Part shown: positions 1 through 5,768 of the stretch, piece by piece
Position numbering within the stretch: position 1 is the first letter of the stretch
Layout: the number at the start of each line of letters is the position of its first letter
NCBI GenBank assembly: GCA_024403005.1
Contig: JAKSSQ010000029.1
Coordinates: 1 to 13,230, forward strand
Origin: Clostridia bacterium
GTDB taxonomy: Bacteria > Bacillota > Clostridia > Peptostreptococcales > Anaerovoracaceae
DNA: 13,230 nt
Reading direction: 5' to 3'
Notes under the pieces: generated by a model
Database searches by the model: none
What the model saw: only the letters and a program-made list of their open reading frames with translations
Told to the model about the DNA's origin: nothing
Made by a program: the position numbers and the translations under genes

Positions 1-50
1 AATTATACTATCCTTTTCTTTGCTGCAACAGGTGGAAAACCCGGGAAATT

Positions 51-59
51 TGGTATAAT
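51..59 (+). promoter_or_regulatory. Extended -10 promoter of the helicase gene
   Basis: A perfect TATAAT box (54-59) is preceded by TGG at 51-53, giving an extended -10 element (TGnTATAAT). No good -35 hexamer lies 16-18 bases upstream (the sequence there is GGTGGA), which is usual for extended -10 promoters. Transcription would normally begin about seven bases after the box, at or next to the A of the helicase start codon at 66. Confidence 0.65.
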
Positions 60-65
60 AGACAC

Positions 66-1802
66 ATGGCAAAGAAAAAGAGCAAAGAAAATTACATAAC
101 ACAGACGACTTTAATTTCGGAATACGATTTAACAAAGAAATTAATCGACCGTTTCTTTCCCGAACCGGTTTTAAAACGAGTTTCCAGAAATCCTAAGGTT
201 CCACCCATAAGAATGTGGCCGGAGAGCACGGTTAACGACGTGCTGAACCACAGCAAGGAACTCAAGGTTATCCTTAAAAAGAATAAAGCCCGCAAAGATG
301 CGCAGGCAAAGAGGGCTAAAAACGCGGAGAGTTTCCTCAACAGCTTTTCTCCGGAAATGCTCTACGAGGAAGGCAAAAACCTCTCCAGACGCTTCGTGCT
401 CCACGTCGGACCGACCAACAGCGGCAAGACTTACGATGCTATCCAGGCTTTAAAATCCGCAGAATCCGGCGTTTACCTCGGGCCTTTAAGACTGCTGGCT
501 CTGGAAATGTTCGAAACTCTGAACATGGACGAATGCCCCTGCGATTTGCTCACAGGCGAAGAATACGAAGGCGTGCCCTTCTCCAGAATTACAGCCTCGA
601 CCATAGAGCTCTGCGACTTCAGCAAGCACTATAAAGTCGGCGTAATCGACGAAGCCCAGATGATTGCAGACCCCTTCCGCGGCGCAAACTGGACCAGGGC
701 AATCTGCCTTTTGGATGCAGAGGAAATCCACGTCTGCCTGGCTCCCCAGGCCCTCAACCTTATAAAATCCATGCTCCGCAAGATGGAAGCGCCTTTCGAA
801 GTTGTTAACCACGAAAGACTGGTTCCCCTGGAATACGCAGGAGTTTTCCGCAACATGTCGGAGGTTGAACCGGGAGATGCCCTCATAGCTTTCTCCAGAA
901 AGAACGTGCTCAACCTGGCAGCTCATCTGGAGCGCAGCGGCATTAAAGCCAGCGTAATCTACGGAGCTCTTCCCCCTGCAGCCCGCAGAGAGGAAGTGCG
1001 CAGATTTGCAGCCAAGGAAACTACCGTAGTTGTTGCAACCGACGCCATCGGCATGGGTATTTCCCTTCCGATCCGCCGTGTAATCTTTATCGACTCCTCC
1101 AAGTTCGACGGCGAAGAAAGACGCCCGCTGAACCCATCAGAGATCAAGCAGATTGCAGGCCGCGCCGGAAGATTCGGCAAGTACGACCTGGGAGAAGTCC
1201 TTACCATGGCAGACCCGCAGCTCATCGCCCAGGGTCTGGAAACGGATATTCCCCAGATAGATAAGCTGATTATCGCCTTCCCGCAGGAAGCTGTAACCTA
1301 CAACTATCCCCTTTCCAAGATGCTCTCCCAGTGGAACGGACTGCCGGAAGACAGCACCTTCAGAAGAGCGGACATGCGCGATGCGCAGTTCCTGCTAATG
1401 ACCCTCGGAGGCTTTGCTTCCAACGTTTCCAAGGAATTCATCTATAACCTCATAACCTGCCCTGTAGACGTTAAGAACACCGAACTGGTAGGCTACTGGA
1501 AGGACTGCTGCGTATCCTTAATCCGCGGCGGCACAGCGCCCCGCCCCGACTTCCCGACAGACGATCTGGAAGGCTGCGAGCTCCAGTACAGAGCTTTCGA
1601 CGTCTACCACCAGCTCATGAGACGCATAGGCGTGGAAGACGACTGCATGAGAGAAAAGGAAGCTCTCTGCAGCAAGATTAACGACTTCCTTAAGAACGAA
1701 AAATCCGACTACCTCAAGCGCTGCCGCCGCTGCGGCCGCATCCTCCCCGCAAAGATCCAGTATGGTCTGTGCGAGAAATGTTACAGAGCCAGCTTCTGGT
1801 AA
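66..1802 (+). CDS. SUV3-type DExH RNA helicase with C-terminal zinc ribbon
   Basis: This 578-residue protein is an ATP-dependent superfamily 2 RNA helicase of the SUV3 type, the family of the mitochondrial degradosome helicase, so a role in RNA unwinding or turnover in the cytoplasm is expected. Visible motifs are Walker A GPTNSGKT (115-122), motif II DEAQ (195-198), the ATDAIGMGI segment (324-332) and motif VI QIAGRAGRFG (362-371). The basic N-terminus (1-90) carries an LTKKLI...FFPEP segment that I recall from bacterial relatives. The last 30 residues hold C553, C556, C569 and C572, a four-cysteine zinc ribbon that could bind RNA. The ATG at 66 lies only six bases after a TATAAT box and no Shine-Dalgarno sequence precedes it. 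The family assignment is firm; the cellular role is inferred from the family. Confidence 0.92.
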   Translation: MAKKKSKENYITQTTLISEYDLTKKLIDRFFPEPVLKRVSRNPKVPPIRMWPESTVNDVLNHSKELKVILKKNKARKDAQAKRAKNAESFLNSFSPEMLYEEGKNLSRRFVLHVGPTNSGKTYDAIQALKSAESGVYLGPLRLLALEMFETLNMDECPCDLLTGEEYEGVPFSRITASTIELCDFSKHYKVGVIDEAQMIADPFRGANWTRAICLLDAEEIHVCLAPQALNLIKSMLRKMEAPFEVVNHERLVPLEYAGVFRNMSEVEPGDALIAFSRKNVLNLAAHLERSGIKASVIYGALPPAARREEVRRFAAKETTVVVATDAIGMGISLPIRRVIFIDSSKFDGEERRPLNPSEIKQIAGRAGRFGKYDLGEVLTMADPQLIAQGLETDIPQIDKLIIAFPQEAVTYNYPLSKMLSQWNGLPEDSTFRRADMRDAQFLLMTLGGFASNVSKEFIYNLITCPVDVKNTELVGYWKDCCVSLIRGGTAPRPDFPTDDLEGCELQYRAFDVYHQLMRRIGVEDDCMREKEALCSKINDFLKNEKSDYLKRCRRCGRILPAKIQYGLCEKCYRASFW

Positions 1803-1827
1803 AATTAACCCCTTAAATACTTAAACT

Positions 1828-2394
1828 ATGGATAAAAACAGATTTATTGCAATTACAGACGGCATCCTCGCGATTGCAGCGACCATTATGGTCATGAGGC
1901 TGGAACCGGAAGTGCCGAGCATGGAAGTGCTGAGCAATCAGTGGCCGACCCTTGCAGCCTACATCATTAGCTTCATGAAGATAATGATGGCCTGGCACGA
2001 GCACCACGACAGCTTCCTTAACGTAAAAAAAATTAACCACCGCACATTTATGCTTAACTGCGTATGGCTGTTCTTTATAACGCTGCTGCCCTTCGTAACA
2101 GGCATGATAGGCAACTACCCGGACAGTCTCTTCTGCGTGCTCATCTACACTGCAGTCATATTCCTCTGCCAGCTTACGCTTAAGGTGGAATGCGACTACG
2201 TAAACAAGGTTAACAACACGACGATTCACGATATCGAAATTATCCAGGTTATCCGCCTCGAATCCATGCTGTTTTCAATAGTCGCAGCAGCTGCCGCAAT
2301 CCTGTACATGCCCTTCGCAGGCCTTATGATTCTGCTGTTCAACAGCGTCCTGAATATCGTCCAGATTATCCGGTTCGACATGCGCAACGAATAA
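1828..2394 (+). CDS. TMEM175-family (DUF1211) membrane protein, putative potassium channel
   Basis: A 188-residue integral membrane protein. The N-terminus RFIAITDGILAIAATI (5-20) matches the RxxxFSDGVxAIAxT signature of TMEM175-family potassium channels, although F and S of the FSD motif are replaced (ITD). Other family hallmarks are WHEHH at 56-60 and the NCVWLFFITLLPF helix at 77-89. I see about five to six hydrophobic segments: 8-24, 40-57, 73-93, 103-119, 146-160 and 162-180. Bacterial members pass K+ and form tetramers. The gene follows the helicase by 25 bases with no terminator between, so the two are probably co-transcribed. No Shine-Dalgarno sequence is visible before the ATG. Family assignment is fairly sure; channel activity is not shown by the sequence, given the altered motif. 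Confidence 0.85.
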   Translation: MDKNRFIAITDGILAIAATIMVMRLEPEVPSMEVLSNQWPTLAAYIISFMKIMMAWHEHHDSFLNVKKINHRTFMLNCVWLFFITLLPFVTGMIGNYPDSLFCVLIYTAVIFLCQLTLKVECDYVNKVNNTTIHDIEIIQVIRLESMLFSIVAAAAAILYMPFAGLMILLFNSVLNIVQIIRFDMRNE

Positions 2395-2415
2395 AATATT
2401 GAGTAAAAGAATGCT

Positions 2416-2451
2416 AAAAGAGCGAGGTTTTGCCCCGCTCTTTCTTATTTT
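2416..2451 (+). terminator. Intrinsic terminator after the TMEM175 gene
   Basis: The arms AAAGAGCG (2417-2424) and CGCTCTTT (2436-2443) pair perfectly, followed inward by an A/C mismatch, GG/CC and a TTTTG loop. A T-rich tail (cttatttt) follows. It closes the helicase-TMEM175 unit. Confidence 0.85.
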
Positions 2452-2473
2452 GTAATTTGTTCAATATCTCGCG

Positions 2474-2759
2474 TGACCCAACCAATTCTGTTTCAGGGGC
2501 GGGCGCATTGCGCTGGTGACACGCTCTCGCTCTCGGGGGTGCCCCCACGCAGCGGTGCCTCCTCGGAGCCTCTTTCAAAGTCTTTCATCTGCTCAAGTTC
2601 GGATTTCATCCGACTTTCGCAGTGAAAGGACTATTGAACAGTCTCCTCGTCGTGCTAAGCTCTGACTTCGCCTTCGGCTCGTCAATCGCTAAGCACCGGC
2701 GGCCCCCAAAGGTCACTGCGCGCAGCGCGCCCGCCCCTTCATGGCTGAATATTGGGTCA
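2474..2759. repeat. Long GC-rich interrupted palindrome (about 285 bp), MITE-like or structured element
   Basis: The two ends form an inverted repeat: TGACCCAA (2474-2481) pairs with TTGGGTCA (2752-2759), and GGGGCGGGCGC (2496-2506) pairs perfectly with GCGCCCGCCCC (2727-2737). GTGAC (2516-2520) then pairs with GTCAC (2712-2716). Further in, GGGGG and GGTGC tracts face CCCCC and GCACC tracts. The centre holds nested hairpins: CTTTCA-t-CTGC against GCAGTGAAAG, with CGGAT against ATCCG inside. A second internal hairpin lies on the right arm (GTGCTaAGC against GCTaAGCAC). The stretch is much richer in GC than its surroundings. I see no real coding sequence; a 63-codon minus-strand frame is a by-product of the palindrome. 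It could be a non-autonomous mobile element, a large structured RNA or a degenerate repeat. TCAATAT occurs at 2461-2467 and 2757-2763, but the right copy overlaps the palindrome end, so it is not a clean target duplication. Confidence 0.7.
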
Positions 2760-2761
2760 AT

Positions 2762-3100
2762 ATGACTTTTTAAAAATATAATCCATAAAAAAGTCATGGA
2801 ACTCGTGCTCTCATGACTTATTAAGAATTAATATTCTGAAAAGTCATCAAATCGCGCTCCCCATGACTTATTTGCGTTTTAATTCTATTTAAAGTCATGA
2901 AATTGTAATTTTTATGACTTTTAGGCATAAAATTATCTAAAAAGTCATCAGATTGCCTTTTTCATGACTTTTTAGCTCCTGAATTTCCGAAAAAGTCATC
3001 AAACCGTGTTTTCTATGACTTTTAGCCGCCTTAATTCCTAAAATAGTCATAGAACTGTAGTTTCCATGACTTATAGGCATTTTAATTTCTAAAAAAGTCA
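2762..3100. repeat. Tandem array of six hairpin repeats, 50-51 bp period
   Basis: Six units of AAGTCAT-N15-ATGACTT occur with left arms at 2791, 2841, 2892, 2942, 2993 and 3044 (the last has TAGTCAT) and right arms at 2813, 2863, 2914, 2964, 3015 and 3066. The period is 50 or 51 bp throughout, every loop is exactly 15 bases, and spacers are 21-22 bases. A lone right arm (ATGACTT, 2762-2768) precedes the array and a lone left arm (AAGTCA, 3095-3100) ends it, so it amounts to about six and a half periods. Spacers share a loose pattern of the type TTAGgc...TTAATTcctAAA. The arms are nearly invariant while loops and spacers have drifted, so the arms or the fold are probably what is kept. The array lies just downstream of the HipA-like gene, so that transcript may run into it. 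On the minus strand each hairpin ends in a T run and could act as a weak terminator. Confidence 0.85.
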
Positions 3101-3176
3101 CCGGCTATATATTCGTCGTTTTAGCGTCATGTAATTCAACACAATTCGTAAGGTATTACTGTTTTTCTACTGCAGC

Positions 3177-4490
3177 CTACTTGCGCTTAGAACTTATCAG
3201 ATCCATAACATATGCATACCGGCTAAGCACATATTTAGCTATTGTTTGTTCATCCCTCTTTATAGGAATAGAATCAAATATTTCCTTTAACTGCGCTTCA
3301 GATACGGGCAAAAACTGCACTTTACTTATTAAATTCGATGCAACAGCGGATTCGTTCAGGAAACGGGTAATATATCTCGCAATTCCATCGTAACGGGCAT
3401 TAAATACCAGGTTCTGCGTTGCAGCCAGCAATGCAATGTTATTGTCGTAGTTTGGTGCAAGAGATACAATTTCCCCGGTAATTTTGTCTCTGAATAATGC
3501 ACAGTTTTCATTGTGCCTGTCTACGTTGTAGACGATAAAATCAAATAGTATCAGCTGAAGGTATTGCACTGCAATATCTTCAGAAATACCGATAATTGCA
3601 TTGAAAACATTGCCAAAAGAATCGTCTTCACCGGCGATTGATGAAATTGGTTCAATGTTGTAAACATCGGCAATATTCTTTGTCCTTATGTAGCCCTCGT
3701 CGTATTCATAGACTGCACTGGGGACGCCTAAGGCTGCAGCCAGTTTGGATGAAAACAGTTCTGAAAATATTTCGTCTTCAGAACCCTGCTTAAACAAATA
3801 CCAGGTTCCATCGACTAATTTCCAGCATTTTTCGTAACTGCCGGTTAGAGTAAGCTGCGGAGAATGCTTAGGAGACCGGGGCACATACCCTACTGTGCCT
3901 TTAAGCACGAGATCGCTGTAAAAATCGTATTCGAAAGAAATATCCTTATATTTCAGCTTTGAACCTTTTGCCTTGAACCAATAGTTATCTGTTATAGTTG
4001 CTCCATATGAATACAGTGCAACTGTTACATCTTCTGCATTACCGAGATTTAGAAATTTCTTTAACAGGCGCGAATGAACCCGATCTCTGTCTATTGCTCT
4101 TGAGGCAAGAAAATCGTACAGATTACCGGTTCTTTTAATCAGCAGCGGGCATTTCTTTTCGTCTATGAACGTAGCTTTTCCATCTTCAAAATGAGCTGCA
4201 ACGGTATCTCCCATCATCAGATCCCCGGTAAGGTTCAGACTTCGTAAGGAAGGCTTTTTCATATTGCGTCCGGATTGCTCTATAAGACGAATTTCTTTTT
4301 CAATTTCCTGACGTCTGCTGATTTGCGTTGATAATTCAGCGAGTTCACTTTTCTTTACATACTTGCTGACAGTTTTTCCTTTGTCATTGTACTGATAATA
4401 GTAATACTTTTTTCCTTTTATTGTTTTCTCTGAAATGTATCCCGTTGGAAGATTATTCAGTTCTTCTATTAACTCCTGTAGTTTATCCAT
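3177..4490 (-). CDS. HipA-like serine/threonine kinase, orphan (no HipB neighbour)
   Basis: A 437-residue protein with a C-terminal HipA-type kinase domain. The signs are a putative ATP-binding lysine in YLFKQG (K234), the SELFSSKLAAALGVP helix (243-257, with E244), the catalytic loop DRHNEN (324-329, D324 as base and N329 as metal ligand), and LAPNYDNN (344-351, D349 as second metal ligand). HipA kinases phosphorylate translation factors or other targets and act as toxins or persistence factors. Residues 13-75 (LPTGYIS...GKKYYYYQY...SKYV, then a charged helix) resemble a small domain seen in many clostridial proteins, which I recall as DUF6788-like but cannot verify. No HipB-type DNA-binding gene lies next to it. 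AAGG precedes the ATG. The gene looks more AT-rich than its neighbours, consistent with acquisition. The kinase fold is fairly sure; toxin activity is inferred. Confidence 0.8.
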   Translation of the reverse strand: MDKLQELIEELNNLPTGYISEKTIKGKKYYYYQYNDKGKTVSKYVKKSELAELSTQISRRQEIEKEIRLIEQSGRNMKKPSLRSLNLTGDLMMGDTVAAHFEDGKATFIDEKKCPLLIKRTGNLYDFLASRAIDRDRVHSRLLKKFLNLGNAEDVTVALYSYGATITDNYWFKAKGSKLKYKDISFEYDFYSDLVLKGTVGYVPRSPKHSPQLTLTGSYEKCWKLVDGTWYLFKQGSEDEIFSELFSSKLAAALGVPSAVYEYDEGYIRTKNIADVYNIEPISSIAGEDDSFGNVFNAIIGISEDIAVQYLQLILFDFIVYNVDRHNENCALFRDKITGEIVSLAPNYDNNIALLAATQNLVFNARYDGIARYITRFLNESAVASNLISKVQFLPVSEAQLKEIFDSIPIKRDEQTIAKYVLSRYAYVMDLISSKRK

Positions 4491-4613
4491 AGTTAACCTT
4501 TTTCCTTATCTATGTTTAGGTTAACAACATTTTGCAGTTAACCTTTTTTATCAACCATGTTCCAGTTAATTATATGACAGTTAACCTTTTTTATCAACCA
4601 TGTTTCAGTTAAC
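4491..4613. repeat. Three GTTAAC-bounded direct repeats in the hipA-like promoter, probable operators
   Basis: Six GTTAAC or GTTAAT boxes begin at 4492, 4520, 4537, 4565, 4580 and 4608. They form three pairs, and in every pair the box starts are exactly 28 bp apart; the gaps between pairs are 17 and 15 bp. The two promoter-distal pairs are nearly identical between the boxes (AACATGGTTGATAAAAAAGG on the minus strand), and the pair nearest the gene has diverged. The repeats overlap the promoter and reach the start codon, which suits repression or autoregulation. The cognate regulator is not visible in this window. Confidence 0.75.
4569..4597 (-). promoter_or_regulatory. Promoter of the HipA-like kinase gene
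   Basis: On the minus strand, TTGATA (4592-4597) and TATAAT (4569-4574) are separated by exactly 17 bases, a near-consensus sigma-A promoter. The -35 hexamer lies inside one GTTAAC-bounded repeat and the -10 hexamer touches a GTTAAT box of the next. Transcription would begin near 4562, giving a leader of about 70 bases. Confidence 0.7.
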
Positions 4614-4650
4614 AACTTCCAACAGAACTGCCTCCGGTAAAAAGAGTATA

Positions 4651-4680
4651 AAAAAAACGAGGCCGAAGCCTCGTTTTTTA
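4651..4680 (-). terminator. Terminator after the lipoprotein gene (bidirectional)
   Basis: ACGAGGC and GCCTCGT form a perfect stem with a CGAA tetraloop (4664-4667), flanked by an A run on one side and a T run on the other, so it can work on both strands. It separates the lipoprotein gene from the HipA-like gene downstream of it. Confidence 0.9.
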
Positions 4681-4702
4681 CTGCTTATAATTTGTTCACA
4701 GA

Positions 4703-5551
4703 TTATTCTGCCTTAACAAATACGTTTTCTACGTCGCCTGCTTCGCTGGAGCCTGTCCAGTGGAGCTTTTCGCCGTCGAATGTGAATTCGCCGCTCAGGT
4801 CGTCTGCTTCTACGATTTCTTCTACTGTACCGTCGTCTGCAGTTACTTCGAGCTTACGGATGCCGTCAACATATGCGAAGCTGTTTCCGCCTGCAAATTC
4901 AAGATTGAGTTCCCAAACTACTGTTTCGGAAGCGCTGTTGCCCCATCTTACTACTGTGTGGAAACTGCTGCCAATTTCAGTAATTTCTGCGTTTGCTCTC
5001 TGGCTTACTTCGTCTGCCCAGAAACCTGAGAGGTCTACTGTGCCATAGCTTGCGCCTGTCATGCCGGAGATTTCTTCAACGATATCTGCGAATGTCTGGG
5101 GATCCATCTTGCCGCCGTCTTCTGCGCAGAGAACGTACTGTGTATCTCCCTTGAACCAACGGCCGGCTCTGAATTCTTCTGTAGCGATTATAGCTTCCAT
5201 GTCGCCTGCGAATGCCGGGTTTCCTGCAACGTAGATGCCGGAAATGTCTTCGTCCTTAACGTTGGCGCCTCTGAAGATATACTTTACGTCGCCAATGTTA
5301 AATCTGTATTCGCCGAGCATGTAGCTGCCGCATTCGATTACAGCATAGCTTTCGTCTGTCTTGCCCATTACGCCGGGTTCAACGAGGTCTACGCCAGCTT
5401 CCTGGTTAACTTCAGCAAGGCTTCCTACTTCTCTGATTGGGTTGGGCATTCCTGTCTGCGGCTCGGGTTCTTCTGTCTTAGAGCCGCATCCTGTGAATGC
5501 AGCCATAACCATAGCCAGTGCAAGAACTGCTGCCAAAATCTTCTTATTCAT
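4703..5551 (-). CDS. Predicted lipoprotein of unknown function
   Basis: A 282-residue exported protein. Residues 1-21 are a lipoprotein signal peptide (NKK, a hydrophobic core, then FTGC) with C22 as the lipidated residue, so the product should be anchored on the outer face of the membrane. A short acidic and proline-rich linker (25-38) follows. Residues 40-145 form one apparent domain (VGSLAEVNQEAG...YRFNIGDVKYIFRG). Residues 168-282 form a second, beta-rich domain (FWADEVSQRANAEI, WGNSASETVVWEL) whose SQRA and WxNSASE pattern I recall from other Firmicutes lipoproteins without a known function. A strong AGGAGG site lies six bases before the ATG. It is flanked by a terminator and transcribed alone. 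I do not recognise a specific function. Confidence 0.85.
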   Translation of the reverse strand: MNKKILAAVLALAMVMAAFTGCGSKTEEPEPQTGMPNPIREVGSLAEVNQEAGVDLVEPGVMGKTDESYAVIECGSYMLGEYRFNIGDVKYIFRGANVKDEDISGIYVAGNPAFAGDMEAIIATEEFRAGRWFKGDTQYVLCAEDGGKMDPQTFADIVEEISGMTGASYGTVDLSGFWADEVSQRANAEITEIGSSFHTVVRWGNSASETVVWELNLEFAGGNSFAYVDGIRKLEVTADDGTVEEIVEADDLSGEFTFDGEKLHWTGSSEAGDVENVFVKAE

Positions 5552-5640
5552 TCTATTTCCTCCTTGTGTTTAAATACACACACTTTAGACGGTCTTGAAC
5601 GCTTATTGTTCCACGTCTTTACATCTATTTATGCCGTAAT

Positions 5641-5646
5641 ATTATA
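5641..5646 (-). promoter_or_regulatory. Candidate -10 box of the lipoprotein gene
   Basis: A TATAAT box on the minus strand lies about 90 bases before the start codon. The hexamer 17 bases upstream (GTGTTA) is a poor -35, so this is only a candidate. It is the best match in the gap between this gene and the terminator at 5693-5733. Confidence 0.35.
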
Positions 5647-5692
5647 GCTGATTGTCGGTAGTATAACACATCAATGGGGGCAAAAGAGGGGC

Positions 5693-5733
5693 AAAAAAAA
5701 CAGCGGTGATTTGTCTGTAAATCATCGCTGTTT
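5693..5733 (-). terminator. Terminator of the dehydratase-aldolase operon
   Basis: A 15 bp stem (5698-5712 with 5719-5733, one G-T pair) with a six-base loop is followed on the minus strand by a run of eight T. It lies about 35 bases after the stop codon of the DapA-family gene. Confidence 0.9.
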
Positions 5734-5768
5734 CTGATTTGCAATATTAAAGAGATCCTGCGGGCAGC

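Noticed and set aside
486..926. Long frames antisense to the helicase, and similar frames opposite other genes (for example 5916-6557 and 8279-8707)
   Set aside because: They lie within well-identified genes on the other strand, have no ribosome sites and no family resemblance.
2461..2763. TCAATAT direct repeat as a target-site duplication around the palindrome
   Set aside because: The right copy overlaps the end of the inverted repeat and the left copy is six bases away from it, so it does not fit a clean insertion. It may be chance.
2606..2797. 63-codon minus-strand reading frame inside the palindrome
   Set aside because: It follows the inverted repeat, has no ribosome site and no recognisable protein pattern.
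2762..3100. CRISPR array
   Set aside because: If the 15-base loops were spacers they are too short and resemble each other, and the intervening segments are diverged. No cas gene is in the window.
2762..3100. Integron attC cassette array
   Set aside because: No integrase and no cassette genes between the hairpins; the units are only 50-51 bp and lack R and L box consensus.
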